The position numbers and the translations under genes are program-made. Below the pieces are notes generated by a model. That model was given only the letters and a program-made list of their open reading frames with translations. It ran no database searches and was not told the origin of the DNA. 30,489 nucleotides of DNA from an uncultured Collinsella sp. (GTDB taxonomy: Bacteria; Actinomycetota; Coriobacteriia; Coriobacteriales; Coriobacteriaceae): assembly GCA_900757505.1 (NCBI GenBank), contig CAAEOE010000078.1, forward strand, positions 1 to 30,489, in the 5' to 3' direction. Shown here piece after piece: positions 22,520-30,489 of the stretch (positions are counted from its first letter, which is position 1; every line of letters begins with the position of its first letter).

Positions 22520-23849
22520 AGAGATGCCCCATCAGATCGGTGTGATACATGCCCGACAAAAACTCGTCGTTTGCCAGCACGTCGAGCTGAAGCTCGCTAT
22601 TTTCGCTCACGCCCTCAATCACGAGCTCGCCCAGGGCCGAGCGCATCTTGCGAATGGCACCGTCACGCGTGGGCGCGCACACGATGAGCTTGCCGAGCAT
22701 GGAGTCGTAGTACGGCGGAACTTTCGCTCCGGTAAACATGGCGGAATCCCAGCGCACGCGCGGACCACCCGGCACACGCAACGCGGTGACCGTTCCACAT
22801 GACGGTAGAAAGTCCGGCGTTTCGGCATTGATGCGGCACTCCATGGCGTGGTTGCGGACCGGTACGTCCTCCTGCTCAAAGGGCAGAGGCTGGCCGGCAG
22901 CCACGCGCAGCTGCCACTTAACCAGGTCGGTATCGGTCACAAACTCCGTAACCGGATGCTCCACCTGCAAGCGCGTGTTCATTTCCATAAAGTAGAAATT
23001 GCCGTCATCTGAGTACAAAAACTCGATGGTGCCAGCGCCCTCATAGCCAACGGCACGAGCCAGGTCGCGCGCGGCCTTGTGCATGCGCGCGCGAATATCA
23101 TCGCGTCCGTCGAGGCACGGCGCGGGGCTCTCCTCGATCAGCTTTTGGTTGCGGCGCTGCACCGAGCACTCGCGCTCGCCGAGCGAAAACACATGGCCCT
23201 GCTTATCGGCCATAATCTGTACCTCAACGTGATGCGCCGGCGCAACGAACTTCTCCATGTAGCACTCGCCGTCGCCAAAAACGGCCTCACCCTCGGCACG
23301 CGCCTCGATGAACGCCTTTGCCGCATCTTCCACGCGCTCGACCTTGCGAATACCGCGACCGCCGCCGCCCGCGCGCGCCTTAATAAGCACGGGGCAGCCG
23401 ATGCGCTCGGCCTCGGCCGTTGCTTCCTCGGGGCTTTTGAGCAAATCGCAGCCCGGCACGATGGGCACGCCCGCAGCAGCGGCCGTTCGGCGTGCGGCGT
23501 CCTTGTCGCCCATGCTGTCGATCACCTCGGCCGAAGGACCGACAAACGCCAGACCGAACTTGTCGCAGTCGCGCACGAAGCTCGCCTTCTCGGAGAAAAA
23601 GCCATAGCCGGGATGAATTGCCTTAGCTCCCGACTTTACGGCACAGGTGAGCACGGCATCGTCGTTGAGGTAGCTCTCGGCAAGACGCGGGCCACCGATG
23701 CAATATGCCTCGTCGGCAAGCTGCACGTGCAGCGCGTCCGCATCGGCCGTGGAATAGACGGCGACGGTCTTGATGCCCATATCGCGGCACGCGCGGATAA
23801 CACGGACCGCGACTTCGCCACGGTTGGCAATGAGCACTTTGTCGAACAT
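22506..23849 (-). CDS. accC: Biotin carboxylase subunit of acetyl-CoA carboxylase
   Basis: 447 residues from the ATG at 23847-23849 (AAGGAAGG upstream); the longer frame is not needed. It has the N-terminal domain MFDKVLIANRGEVAVRVIRA, HPGYGFFSE, the ATP-grasp loop AGGGGRGIR at 160-168, and EMNTRLQVEHPVTE at 289-302 with the catalytic arginine. It carboxylates biotin on AccB with ATP and bicarbonate. The length matches E. coli AccC (449). It stands between fabZ and accDA. Confidence 0.97.
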   Translation of the reverse strand: MFDKVLIANRGEVAVRVIRACRDMGIKTVAVYSTADADALHVQLADEAYCIGGPRLAESYLNDDAVLTCAVKSGAKAIHPGYGFFSEKASFVRDCDKFGLAFVGPSAEVIDSMGDKDAARRTAAAAGVPIVPGCDLLKSPEEATAEAERIGCPVLIKARAGGGGRGIRKVERVEDAAKAFIEARAEGEAVFGDGECYMEKFVAPAHHVEVQIMADKQGHVFSLGERECSVQRRNQKLIEESPAPCLDGRDDIRARMHKAARDLARAVGYEGAGTIEFLYSDDGNFYFMEMNTRLQVEHPVTEFVTDTDLVKWQLRVAAGQPLPFEQEDVPVRNHAMECRINAETPDFLPSCGTVTALRVPGGPRVRWDSAMFTGAKVPPYYDSMLGKLIVCAPTRDGAIRKMRSALGELVIEGVSENSELQLDVLANDEFLSGMYHTDLMGHLYADE

Positions 23850-23859
23850 GAAGCCTTCC

Positions 23860-24282
23860 TTAACTTTCGTGCATGAGTGCAAAGGACATATCGGCGCGGC
23901 AGCAAACCTCACCGTTGACGCTCGCAGTACCCGTCGCAAAGCGGAACGGCCCGCGCGCACGCGTGATGGTGCACACCAGATCAACCGTGTCGCCCGGGCG
24001 CACCGGACGCTTAAAGCGCACCTTATCGAGGCTCGTATAGAACGGCGTCGCGCCGCGCGCCTCCTCATCGCCCATCAGCAGCACGCAGCAGTTCTGGGCG
24101 AGCATCTCGCACTGAATCACGCCGGGGACGACCGGGTTTCCCGGAAAATGTCCCTGCAAAAAGTACTCGTCGCCTGTAATCGTGATCTTGCCGTGGGCCT
24201 CGTCGCCCACCAGCTCGGCTTCGTCGAGCAAAAGCATCGGCTCGCGATGCGGTAACAGCTTCTTGAGCTCTTCTTTGTTCAT
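23860..24282 (-). CDS. fabZ: 3-hydroxyacyl-ACP dehydratase FabZ
   Basis: 140 residues from the ATG at 24280-24282, with an AGGTG site 7 bases before it; a GTG at 24291 directly after the accB stop codon is a possible alternative. The hot-dog fold motifs are LLPHREPMLLLDE at 9-21 and the active-site helix GHFPGNPVVPGVIQCEMLAQ, with H45 and E59 as the catalytic pair. It removes water from 3-hydroxyacyl-ACP. No FabA is seen nearby. Confidence 0.95.
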   Translation of the reverse strand: MNKEELKKLLPHREPMLLLDEAELVGDEAHGKITITGDEYFLQGHFPGNPVVPGVIQCEMLAQNCCVLLMGDEEARGATPFYTSLDKVRFKRPVRPGDTVDLVCTITRARGPFRFATGTASVNGEVCCRADMSFALMHES

Positions 24283-24291
24283 GGATATCAC

Positions 24292-24768
24292 CTATCCGAT
24301 CCTCATGAGGCAGCTGCCAAACTCCACGAGGTCGCCATCGGCCACGCAGATCTCGAGCACCTCGCCGTCTGCCTCGGCCGTCACCTCGTTGAGAACCTTC
24401 ATGGCCTCGATGATGCAAAGGGTCTCGCCGGCCTTGACCTTGGAGCCCACGCGCACAAACGGCTCGTCGCCCGGCGCAGGGGCAGCATAGAAGACGCCCA
24501 CCATGGGAGCAGTCACCTCGGTGCCCTTGGGCTCCGGCGCGGCGGCAGGCCCCTGCGCGGCGGGCTCCGGCGCGGCGGCAGGCATGGCGACAGGAGCCAC
24601 CGCCGGAGCGGCCACGGCACCCGGCATAGGCATGGGCACGGCAACCGGCTGCGCGGCACTCGCGCGCTCGAGTTCGACCGCGGTGCCATCGGGCTCCTCA
24701 ACACGTACGCGCGTAAGGCCGCGGTCCTCCATCACATCGGCTATCTCGGCAAGTCTTTTGGAATCCAT
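24292..24768 (-). CDS. accB: Biotin carboxyl carrier protein of acetyl-CoA carboxylase
   Basis: 158 residues: an N-terminal helix region, a flexible linker of Ala and Pro at about 38-80, and a biotinyl domain with TAPMVGVFYAAPAPG at 86-100 and the biotinylation motif EAMKV at 121-125, where K124 carries biotin. The thumb stretch typical of bacterial BCCP (GDEPFVRVG) is present. The birA gene at the right edge supplies the ligase. It starts 3 bases after the fabF stop codon. Confidence 0.96.
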   Translation of the reverse strand: MDSKRLAEIADVMEDRGLTRVRVEEPDGTAVELERASAAQPVAVPMPMPGAVAAPAVAPVAMPAAAPEPAAQGPAAAPEPKGTEVTAPMVGVFYAAPAPGDEPFVRVGSKVKAGETLCIIEAMKVLNEVTAEADGEVLEICVADGDLVEFGSCLMRIG

Positions 24769-24771
24769 GCT

Positions 24772-26019
24772 CTAGCTCCTCGTATATCTACGCAGCGCGA
24801 TGGCGGCGTTGTGCCCGCCAAAGCCCAGGTTGGTCGAAAGCGCCCAGGTAAGGTCGGCGCGAACCGCTCGAATAGGCGTGTAATCAAGATCGCAGGCGGG
24901 ATCGGGCGTGTGGTAGTTAATGGTCGGGGGCACCACGCCCTGCTCGAGCGCCATGGCACAGGCCATGACCTCGATGGCCCCCGTGGCACCGATCATGTGC
25001 CCCGTCATCGACTTGGTCGACGAGACATGTGCGGCGCGCGCCGCGTCCTCGCCGAGCGCCCGCTTAATGCCCGCCGTCTCGGAGGAATCGTTGAGCTTGG
25101 TCGAGGTGCCGTGGGCATTGATGTAGAGGCCCTCGGAAGGCTTGACGTCGCCCTCGACCACCGCCAGCGATATCGCGCGGGCAATGCCGGCAGCCTCGGG
25201 ATCGGGACTCGTGATGTGATAGGCATCATCGGTGTTGCCGTAGCCCACGACCTCGGCATAAATGTGCGCACTGCGCGCCTGCGCATGTTCCATGCTCTCG
25301 AGCACGAGCACGCAGGCGCCCTCGCCCATCACAAAGCCGTCGCGGTCTGCATCGAACGGACGGCAGGCCGTCGCGGGATCGGGGTTGGTGGTCAATGCGC
25401 GGCAGGACGTAAAGCCCGCAACGGCATCGGGGATAATTGCGGCCTCGGCGCCGCCCGCGAGGATCGCGTCGGCATAGCCGTGCTTGATGGCGCGGAACGC
25501 CTCACCCACCGCATGGGCAGAAGTCGCGCAGGCAGTCACGACGGGTAGGGTCGGGCCCTTTGCCTTATGGCGAATCGCGATGTTGCCCGAAGCCATGTTG
25601 GGAATCATCATCGCGATCATGTAAGGCGATGCGCGACGAGGCCCCCGATCGGCGATCGCGTGGACGTTGTCGACGAGTGTCTGCATGCCGCCCACACCCG
25701 AGCCCACGTAGACGCCCAGGCGCTCTCGATCGATGGCGCCTTCGACATCAAAGCCCGCATCGTGCATGGCCTCGTCCGAAGCCGCCATCGCAAACTGAAC
25801 GCAGGGGTCGAGATGCCTGGCGTCACGCTTGCCAAAGTAATCGTTGCCGTCAAAGCCCTTGACCTCGGCCGCCACCTTGACGGCAAACGCATCGGTATCG
25901 AAGTGCGTGATCGGGCCGATGCCGCACGTGCCAGCGCACATGGCCGCCCAGGTGGCAAGCGCGGTGTTACCGAGCGGCGATACGGCACCTATGCCGGTAA
26001 TTGCAACTCTCTGTTCCAT
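24772..26019 (-). CDS. fabF: 3-oxoacyl-ACP synthase II (FabF)
   Basis: 415 residues from the ATG at 26017-26019, 6 bases after AGGAG; an ATG directly before it and a TTG further up are less likely. The catalytic triad is C164 in TACATSAH, H303 in NAHGTST and H341 in SMTGHMIGA, as in FabF of E. coli. It extends acyl-ACP with malonyl-ACP. The gene sits between fabG and accB with gaps of a few to 40 bases. Confidence 0.96.
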   Translation of the reverse strand: MEQRVAITGIGAVSPLGNTALATWAAMCAGTCGIGPITHFDTDAFAVKVAAEVKGFDGNDYFGKRDARHLDPCVQFAMAASDEAMHDAGFDVEGAIDRERLGVYVGSGVGGMQTLVDNVHAIADRGPRRASPYMIAMMIPNMASGNIAIRHKAKGPTLPVVTACATSAHAVGEAFRAIKHGYADAILAGGAEAAIIPDAVAGFTSCRALTTNPDPATACRPFDADRDGFVMGEGACVLVLESMEHAQARSAHIYAEVVGYGNTDDAYHITSPDPEAAGIARAISLAVVEGDVKPSEGLYINAHGTSTKLNDSSETAGIKRALGEDAARAAHVSSTKSMTGHMIGATGAIEVMACAMALEQGVVPPTINYHTPDPACDLDYTPIRAVRADLTWALSTNLGFGGHNAAIALRRYTRS

Positions 26020-26058
26020 CATGGTCTCCTCATCCAAGCCGTTCTTCGGCCCTGATTT

Positions 26059-26832
26059 CTACATCGCCATTCCGCCGTCAACGCGTACGACCTCGCCCGT
26101 AATGTAGGCAGCCGCATCGCTCGCCAAAAAGCGCACCACGCCGGCCACTTCCTCGGGGCGCGCCATGCGCTTTAGGGGAATCTGCTCCTCGGTTGCCGCG
26201 CGAACCTTCTCCGAGAGCTTTGACGTCATATCCGTCTCGACAAACCCCGGGGCGACCGCGTTCACTCGTACGCCGCGGGGTGCAAGCTCGCGCGCTACCG
26301 CCTTGGTCAGGCCGATGACGCCCGCCTTGGAGGCAGCGTAGTTGGCCTGCCCGGCATTGCCCATCAGGCCCACGACCGAACTCATGTTGATGACGCAACC
26401 GCCGCGCTGGCGCATAAAGGTCTTGGTGAGCGCGCGCGTCATATTGAACGTGCCCTTGAGATTGACATCGAGCACGCGGTCGAAGGCATCGTCGCCCATA
26501 CGCATGAGCAGACCGTCGCGCGTTATGCCGGCGTTGTTGACGAGCGCCCAAATGGAGCCAAAGTCGTTGAGGACCGCTTCCACGCACGCGTTGACGGCAG
26601 CGGGGTCGGCCACGTCGCATTGATATGCGCGTGCCGCGGCGCCAGCCGCCTCGCAGGCTTCGCACGTCTCGCGCGCCGCATCGACGCTGCCGGCATAGAC
26701 GACGGCGATATCAAAGCCGTCCTCCGCCAGACCGACAGCGCAGGCGCGGCCGATACCGCGCGAGCCGCCCGTAACCAGCACCACGCGACGTGAGTCGTTG
26801 CGCTCGAGCGCGCCGTTGTTCAAGTTGCCCAT
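26059..26832 (-). CDS. fabG: 3-oxoacyl-ACP reductase FabG
   Basis: 257 residues of the SDR family. The NADP-binding motif is TGGSRGIG at 21-28, NNAG lies at 99-102, and the catalytic residues are S152, Y165 and K169 in the NYAASKAG region. The end ITGEVVRVDGGMAM is typical of FabG. An extension of about 15 residues precedes the Rossmann strand. It reduces 3-oxoacyl-ACP with NADPH. Confidence 0.95.
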   Translation of the reverse strand: MGNLNNGALERNDSRRVVLVTGGSRGIGRACAVGLAEDGFDIAVVYAGSVDAARETCEACEAAGAAARAYQCDVADPAAVNACVEAVLNDFGSIWALVNNAGITRDGLLMRMGDDAFDRVLDVNLKGTFNMTRALTKTFMRQRGGCVINMSSVVGLMGNAGQANYAASKAGVIGLTKAVARELAPRGVRVNAVAPGFVETDMTSKLSEKVRAATEEQIPLKRMARPEEVAGVVRFLASDAAAYITGEVVRVDGGMAM

Positions 26833-26862
26833 GTCATTCCTTTCGGGTTACAGCCCTGTGGA

Positions 26863-27789
26863 CTATGCGAGCTCGTCGGCAATAGCTGCGACCTGCTCGG
26901 CCGTTTCGCACGAATACACGCGAACGTCGCTCAGCGTACGCTTGACCAGGCCCGACAGCGTTTTGCCGGGGCCGACCTCAATAAACGTGTCGATCCCCTG
27001 ATCCTGCAGAGTATGCAGCGTGTCGACCCAGCGAACGGCATGACTCACCTGGTTGACCAAGACATCTGATGCCGCTCGCGGGTCCGCCGGATAGGGCGCC
27101 GCCGTCATGTTTGCCATGACCGGAATCAGCAGCGGAGACGGCGCGTGGCCGGCTTGGATATACGTCGCCAGCCCCTCAGTCGCCTCGGCCATATAGGGGC
27201 TATGGAATGCACCCGACACCGCGACCTTCATGGCCCGGCCACCAGCCTCTTTTACCAGGGCGTCGAGGGTCTGCAACGCATCGGGCGCTCCGGCCACAAC
27301 CGTCTGCTGGGGGCTGTTGTAGTTGACCGGCCAGCAGTCCTCGCCGGCCTGTTTTGCCAGGCCCTCGACTTGCACCGCATCGAGCTTGATGACGGCGCGC
27401 ATGCCGCCCGGATGGCGCTCGGCAGCCGCGGCCATCAGCGCCGCGCGCTCGCACACGAGCTCAAAGCCCGCTCGCGTATCGAATGCCCCCGCAAAGGTGA
27501 GCGCGGCGACCTCGCCCAGCGAGAATCCCGCACAGGCGGCAGGCACCACGCCGCGCTCGCGCAGGGCGACGGCAACAGCCAAGTCGTGCACGAACACGCA
27601 AGGCTGCGTGTTCTCGGTCTGTGAGAGCTCCTCTTTCGAGGCGCTCCGGCACTGTTCGCTCGTCCCCGGACGCACCTCGTCGGCAATGGCGAACACTTCG
27701 GCAGCCGCCGGCGATGCCTCGATCAGGTCGACGCCCATCGCGGGGTGTTGGGCACCCTGGCCGGCAAACAGAAACGCTACGCTACCCAT
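26863..27789 (-). CDS. fabD: Malonyl-CoA:ACP transacylase FabD
   Basis: 308 residues from the ATG at 27787-27789. GQGAQ lies at 10-14, the nucleophile S90 in GFSLGE (where E. coli has GHSLGE), H196 in GAFHSPYM and EVGPGKTLSGLVK near the end. It loads malonyl groups onto AcpP. The start overlaps the end of fabK by 13 bases, which suggests coupled translation. Confidence 0.95.
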   Translation of the reverse strand: MGSVAFLFAGQGAQHPAMGVDLIEASPAAAEVFAIADEVRPGTSEQCRSASKEELSQTENTQPCVFVHDLAVAVALRERGVVPAACAGFSLGEVAALTFAGAFDTRAGFELVCERAALMAAAAERHPGGMRAVIKLDAVQVEGLAKQAGEDCWPVNYNSPQQTVVAGAPDALQTLDALVKEAGGRAMKVAVSGAFHSPYMAEATEGLATYIQAGHAPSPLLIPVMANMTAAPYPADPRAASDVLVNQVSHAVRWVDTLHTLQDQGIDTFIEVGPGKTLSGLVKRTLSDVRVYSCETAEQVAAIADELA

Positions 27790-28721
27790 GCTGACGCACC
27801 CTTCAGGACATGCTCGGCGCCATCGACCAGATCGTCGACGATTTCGCGTGCACTTTGGCGTTCGTTGACCATGCCAGCAATCTGTCCGCACAGATACGAG
27901 CCCTCTTCGTAATTACCGTCCTTTGCGGCTTTACGAAGCGCGCCCGTGCCCATGGCCTCGAGTTCCTCGGCATTTGCGCCCGCCGCCTCGCTCTTGGCAT
28001 ACGCGTTAGTGAAGGGGCTCTTGAGGGCGCGAACCGGATGCCCCGTCGAGCGTCCGGTCGCACGCGTCGACGTGTCGCCCGCCTTGAGCACCAGCTCTTT
28101 GTACTGCTCCGATACGGTGCACTCGTTTGCGACCAGAAAGCGTGTTCCCACCTGCACGCCGGCGGCACCGAGCATAAAGGCGGCCGCCACACCGCGGCCA
28201 TCGGCGATGCCGCCAGCCGCAACCACGGGAATATCGACCGCATCGACAACCTGCGGGACAAGGGCCATCGTCGAAGTCTCGCCAATATGGCCGCCCGATT
28301 CGGTGCCCTCGGCAACCACGGCAGTGGCTCCACGACGCGCCACGAGGCGTGCCAGCGCCACCGAGGCAACGACCGGGATGACCTTGATGCCCGCCTCGTT
28401 CCACGCCTTCATGTACTTGGCGGGATTGCCGGCGCCCGTCACGACGACCGGCACTCGCTCGTCAATCACGACCTGCGCGACCTCGTCGGCAAACGGGCTC
28501 ATGAGCATGACGTTGACGCCAAAGGGCTTATCCGTCTTGGCGCGCAGCTCGTGAATCTGGTCGCGAAGCCAGTTGGCGTCGGCATTCATAGCCGCGATGA
28601 TGCCTAGGCCGCCCGCCTCGGACACGGCAGATGCCAGCGAGGCGTCGGCAATCCAGGCCATGCCACCCTGGAATACAGGCTTTTCGATGCCGAGCAGATC
28701 GCAGAGAGGAGTCTTGAGCAT
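27777..28721 (-). CDS. fabK: FMN-dependent enoyl-ACP reductase FabK
   Basis: 314 residues with the nitronate monooxygenase/FabK fold. The start PVFQGGMAWIADASLASAVS, AEGTESGGHIGE with H145, and AAGGIADGRGVAAA followed by GVQVGTRFL for FMN binding are all present. It catalyses the last reduction in each elongation cycle. No fabI or fabL is in the operon. It follows acpP by 2 bases. Enzymes of this type are known to be insensitive to triclosan. Confidence 0.93.
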   Translation of the reverse strand: MLKTPLCDLLGIEKPVFQGGMAWIADASLASAVSEAGGLGIIAAMNADANWLRDQIHELRAKTDKPFGVNVMLMSPFADEVAQVVIDERVPVVVTGAGNPAKYMKAWNEAGIKVIPVVASVALARLVARRGATAVVAEGTESGGHIGETSTMALVPQVVDAVDIPVVAAGGIADGRGVAAAFMLGAAGVQVGTRFLVANECTVSEQYKELVLKAGDTSTRATGRSTGHPVRALKSPFTNAYAKSEAAGANAEELEAMGTGALRKAAKDGNYEEGSYLCGQIAGMVNERQSAREIVDDLVDGAEHVLKGASAWVA

Positions 28722-28723
28722 CT

Positions 28724-28960
28724 CTACTTCTCCAATGCCGCCTCGACCGTATCGGCGAACTCGCCGACCGTCTTGGGGTTCTCCTCGGTATCGAGCTGGA
28801 TGCCAAACTCGTCCTCGACGGCGACGAGAATCTCGACGGTGCCCAGGCTGTCGAGGCCAATCTCCTCGAGCGTGGACTCGGGCTTCATCTCGACGTCGTC
28901 AAGGCCAGCGGTCTCGCGGATAACGTCGCAAACGCGCTCGAAGGTCTTCTGATCTGCCAT
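28724..28960 (-). CDS. acpP: Acyl carrier protein
   Basis: 78 acidic residues, with the phosphopantetheine attachment site S38 in GLDSLGTVE, close to the DSLD/DSLT of other ACPs. The four-helix pattern and length are standard. A GGAG site lies a few bases before the ATG. It is placed between fabH and fabK and carries all acyl intermediates of the pathway. Confidence 0.97.
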   Translation of the reverse strand: MADQKTFERVCDVIRETAGLDDVEMKPESTLEEIGLDSLGTVEILVAVEDEFGIQLDTEENPKTVGEFADTVEAALEK

Positions 28961-29011
28961 GGTAGTTCTCCTTTGGTTGTGCCCTAGGGCGTTTTTATTT
29001 CCTATGTGCGA

Positions 29012-29971
29012 CTACTTCCAACGAAGCAGATAGCCACCTATATCCAGACCGGCGCCAAATCCAACCAAGGCGATGGTGTCGCCCGCATTCAGTGCGTCGG
29101 TGCGTGCCAGTCGGTCAAGCGCAAGAGGAATGCAGGCGCTCGAAATGTTGCCGGTCTCGCGCAGCGTTCGAACCACGCGCTTGTCTGGCACACCGAGGCG
29201 CTTGACCGCCTGACTCAGGATTCGTTCGTTAGCCTGATGGAATACAAAATGGTCGATGTCCTCGACCGAAATGCCCGCATCGCTCGCAAGCTTATGGACC
29301 GTGTCGCAAATCGCGTTGACGCCGAACTTGAACACGCGGCGGCCATTCATGGACAGCACGCTCTCGCTATCTGCGGAGGCCTTAAACGGCGAGGTGCCGA
29401 CCAGACCGGGAACGCACAACGTCTCGACGTCGGGCGCCGTCGAAAGCTCAACGGCAAGGGGGCTGTCTCCCCCAGCCTCAATCACCGCGGCGCCTGCCCC
29501 ATCGCCAAAGAGCACACAGGTGGCGCGGTCGGTCCAGTCGAGCGCGCGCGTCATCTGCTCGGCGGCAACGACAAGCACATGCTTGGCTCGTCCTCGGGCG
29601 ATATAGCCCTCGGCAACATCGAGCGCAAATACGAAGCCGGCGCAGGCAGCCGAGACATCGAAGGCAGGGCACGTCGCGCCCAGTCGCTCAGCAACGGCAC
29701 ACGCCTCGGCGGGAACAAGGTGGTCACCCGTCGTCGTCGAGCAGACGATCAAATCCAGCTGGCTCGCGTCGATTCCGGACACCTGGAGTGCCCGCTCGCT
29801 CGCCGCTACGGCAAGGTCGTCAAGTGACTCGGTGGTGCATACATGGCGGCTCTTGATACCTGTGCGGGTAAAAATCCACTCATCCGAGGTATCGAGGAAC
29901 TCGGACAGCTCGTCATTGGAAACACTGCGCTTAGGAAGCGCCGAGCCTGTTCCAAGAATCGTGAAACCCAT
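29012..29971 (-). CDS. fabH: 3-oxoacyl-ACP synthase III (FabH)
   Basis: 319 residues from the ATG at 29969-29971, preceded by AAAGGAGG with 6 bases between. Catalytic residues are C110 in SAACAGF, H245 in FHQAN and N275 in GNISSA. It condenses acetyl-CoA or branched acyl-CoA with malonyl-ACP to start fatty-acid synthesis. It heads the operon that runs to 19540. Two palindromic sites lie over its promoter region. Confidence 0.96.
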   Translation of the reverse strand: MGFTILGTGSALPKRSVSNDELSEFLDTSDEWIFTRTGIKSRHVCTTESLDDLAVAASERALQVSGIDASQLDLIVCSTTTGDHLVPAEACAVAERLGATCPAFDVSAACAGFVFALDVAEGYIARGRAKHVLVVAAEQMTRALDWTDRATCVLFGDGAGAAVIEAGGDSPLAVELSTAPDVETLCVPGLVGTSPFKASADSESVLSMNGRRVFKFGVNAICDTVHKLASDAGISVEDIDHFVFHQANERILSQAVKRLGVPDKRVVRTLRETGNISSACIPLALDRLARTDALNAGDTIALVGFGAGLDIGGYLLRWK

Positions 29972-29988
29972 CACTAACCTCCTTTGAG

Positions 29989-30006
29989 TTGTTGACGTGT
30001 TTACAT
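29989..30006. promoter_or_regulatory. Palindromic operator candidate, site 1 (near the fabH transcription start)
   Basis: TTGTTGACGTGTTTACAT matches site 2 at 16 of 18 positions. It lies between the probable fabH transcription start and the ribosome binding site, where a bound repressor would block the operon. Confidence 0.6.
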
Positions 30007-30016
30007 CGACCAAGAG

Positions 30017-30042
30017 AGGATAGCGCATTTCAGTCGTTGTTA
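30017..30042 (-). promoter_or_regulatory. Possible fabH promoter
   Basis: On the minus strand a TATCCT (30017-30022) could be the -10 and a GTTAAC or TTAACA at the right end of this interval the -35, with a spacer of 15-16 bases, which is slightly short. The -35 falls inside operator site 2. Confidence 0.35.
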
Positions 30043-30054
30043 ACGTGTTAACAT
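30037..30054. promoter_or_regulatory. Palindromic operator candidate, site 2 (over the fabH -35 region)
   Basis: TTGTTAACGTGTTAACAT contains a perfect inverted repeat TGTTAAC/GTTAACA with 2 bases in the centre (30038-30053). It starts 48 bases from site 1. No FapR or FabT gene is in the window, so the regulator is unknown. Confidence 0.65.
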
Positions 30055-30145
30055 TAAATTGTCCAAATGCGACAAAGGCTTCACATTGTGTCTCTCTCGA
30101 CACCATTGCGTTATTCACTTATTCATTAAGGAGGTAGCAGCCGTT

Positions 30146-30489
30146 ATGGATGCCAAATTAACGATAGTCGACGTAACCGGATCGACCAACGATGACCTGC
30201 TCGAAGCAGGAAAACAGGGAGCGCCGCACGGCACAGGACTTGCCGCCCGGGCTCAGACAGCAGGACGCGGCCGGCGCGGCCACAAGTGGGATTCAACCGC
30301 CGGCAACCTATTGCTTTCGATTGTCCTGCGTCCATGCGTTAATCCTGCGAAGTACTCTGGTCTTGCTGCCGTCAGCGGCCTAGCGGTGCTCGAGGCGCTC
30401 GAAAAACAGGGTCTTGCAAACGAGATTGGCCTCAAATGGCCCAACGACTTGGTCGCTCGAGGGCGCAAACTTGGCGGCATCTTAGTCGA
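30146..30489 (+). CDS. birA: Biotin-protein ligase, N-terminal part (runs off the window)
   Basis: 114 codons are visible. The catalytic motifs are GSTNDDL at 12-18, GRGRRGHKW at 41-49 for biotinyl-AMP binding, KWPND at 97-101 and KLGGILV at the edge. The protein starts directly with the catalytic domain and has no helix-turn-helix, so it is a ligase only, not a BirA repressor. AAGGAGG lies 11 bases before the ATG. It is divergent from the fab/acc operon, whose AccB is its expected substrate. Confidence 0.93.
   Translation, partial: MDAKLTIVDVTGSTNDDLLEAGKQGAPHGTGLAARAQTAGRGRRGHKWDSTAGNLLLSIVLRPCVNPAKYSGLAAVSGLAVLEALEKQGLANEIGLKWPNDLVARGRKLGGILV

Noticed and set aside
27520..27540. GFSLGE in FabD in place of GHSLGE as a sign of altered function
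   Set aside because: The residue before the nucleophile varies in the family (for example GLSLGE); S90 and H196 are intact.
29989..30054. BirA operator (TTGTTAACC and GGTTAACAA halves)
   Set aside because: The halves of a BirA box are separated by about 14-16 bases, while these are 2 apart, and the neighbouring birA lacks a DNA-binding domain.
1..30489. CRISPR arrays, tRNA or rRNA genes
   Set aside because: No regularly spaced identical repeats and no tRNA cloverleaf or rRNA segments were recognised on either strand by eye.

Overview
The window looks like a chromosomal piece of a gut Coriobacteriia, most likely Collinsella or a close relative. This rests on the moderately high GC, the complete type II fatty-acid operon with FabK and a fused AccDA, the mannose-family PTS content, and an IS200 remnant of a kind I associate with Collinsella. 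The genus is inferred from content, not from any database comparison. Nearly every gene lies on the minus strand, so operons read from high to low coordinates. The exceptions are birA at the right edge and the transposon scraps.

Layout, left to right. (1) 1-1173: a Gfo/Idh/MocA oxidoreductase followed by the start of a DeoR-type regulator; a long inverted repeat and helically phased short repeats lie upstream (1224-1350). (2) 1451-2126: repeats, the left end of an IS200-like element broken after about 20 codons, a gene fragment that resembles a DegV C-terminus, and a strong terminator. (3) 2159-9654: a sugar locus, read as LevR-like regulator, then PTS EIIB, EIIC, EIID, EIIA, a GH172 (DUF2961) glycoside hydrolase, and a ROK-type fructokinase. 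(4) 9882-11400: the 3' part of an MTA/SAH nucleosidase gene fused to a decayed IS3-type transposase, then about 700 bases with no supported gene. (5) 11426-17214: thirteen ribosomal protein genes, rplC to rplX, without rpsJ in front and without rplE and the rest of the spc operon behind. (6) 17576-19389: a histidine phosphatase and a CDF metal transporter. (7) 19540-29971: fabH-acpP-fabK-fabD-fabG-fabF-accB-fabZ-accC-accDA, with a stand-alone glucose-type PTS EIIC at the 3' end. (8) 30146-end: birA, divergent from fabH; its product biotinylates AccB of the neighbouring operon.

The most notable system is locus 3. It has the plan of the Bacillus levanase operon (LevR, fructose PTS, extracytoplasmic GH32 enzyme), but the hydrolase is a cytoplasmic-looking GH172, a family known for alpha-D-fructofuranosidase (difructose dianhydride I) and arabinofuranosidase activities. 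A fructokinase follows it. I infer a PTS route for an alpha-fructofuranoside or a related furanoside. The regulator keeps the LevR layout but has lost the GAFTGA loop and the acidic Walker B residues, so it is unlikely to be a normal sigma-54 activator. The locus lies between two transposon scars, which suggests acquisition or rearrangement.

Other points of interest are a pair of near-identical 18-bp palindromes over the fabH promoter region, a 26-bp motif shared by the rplC leader and an unusually long structured rplW-rplB gap, and the AccD-AccA fusion.
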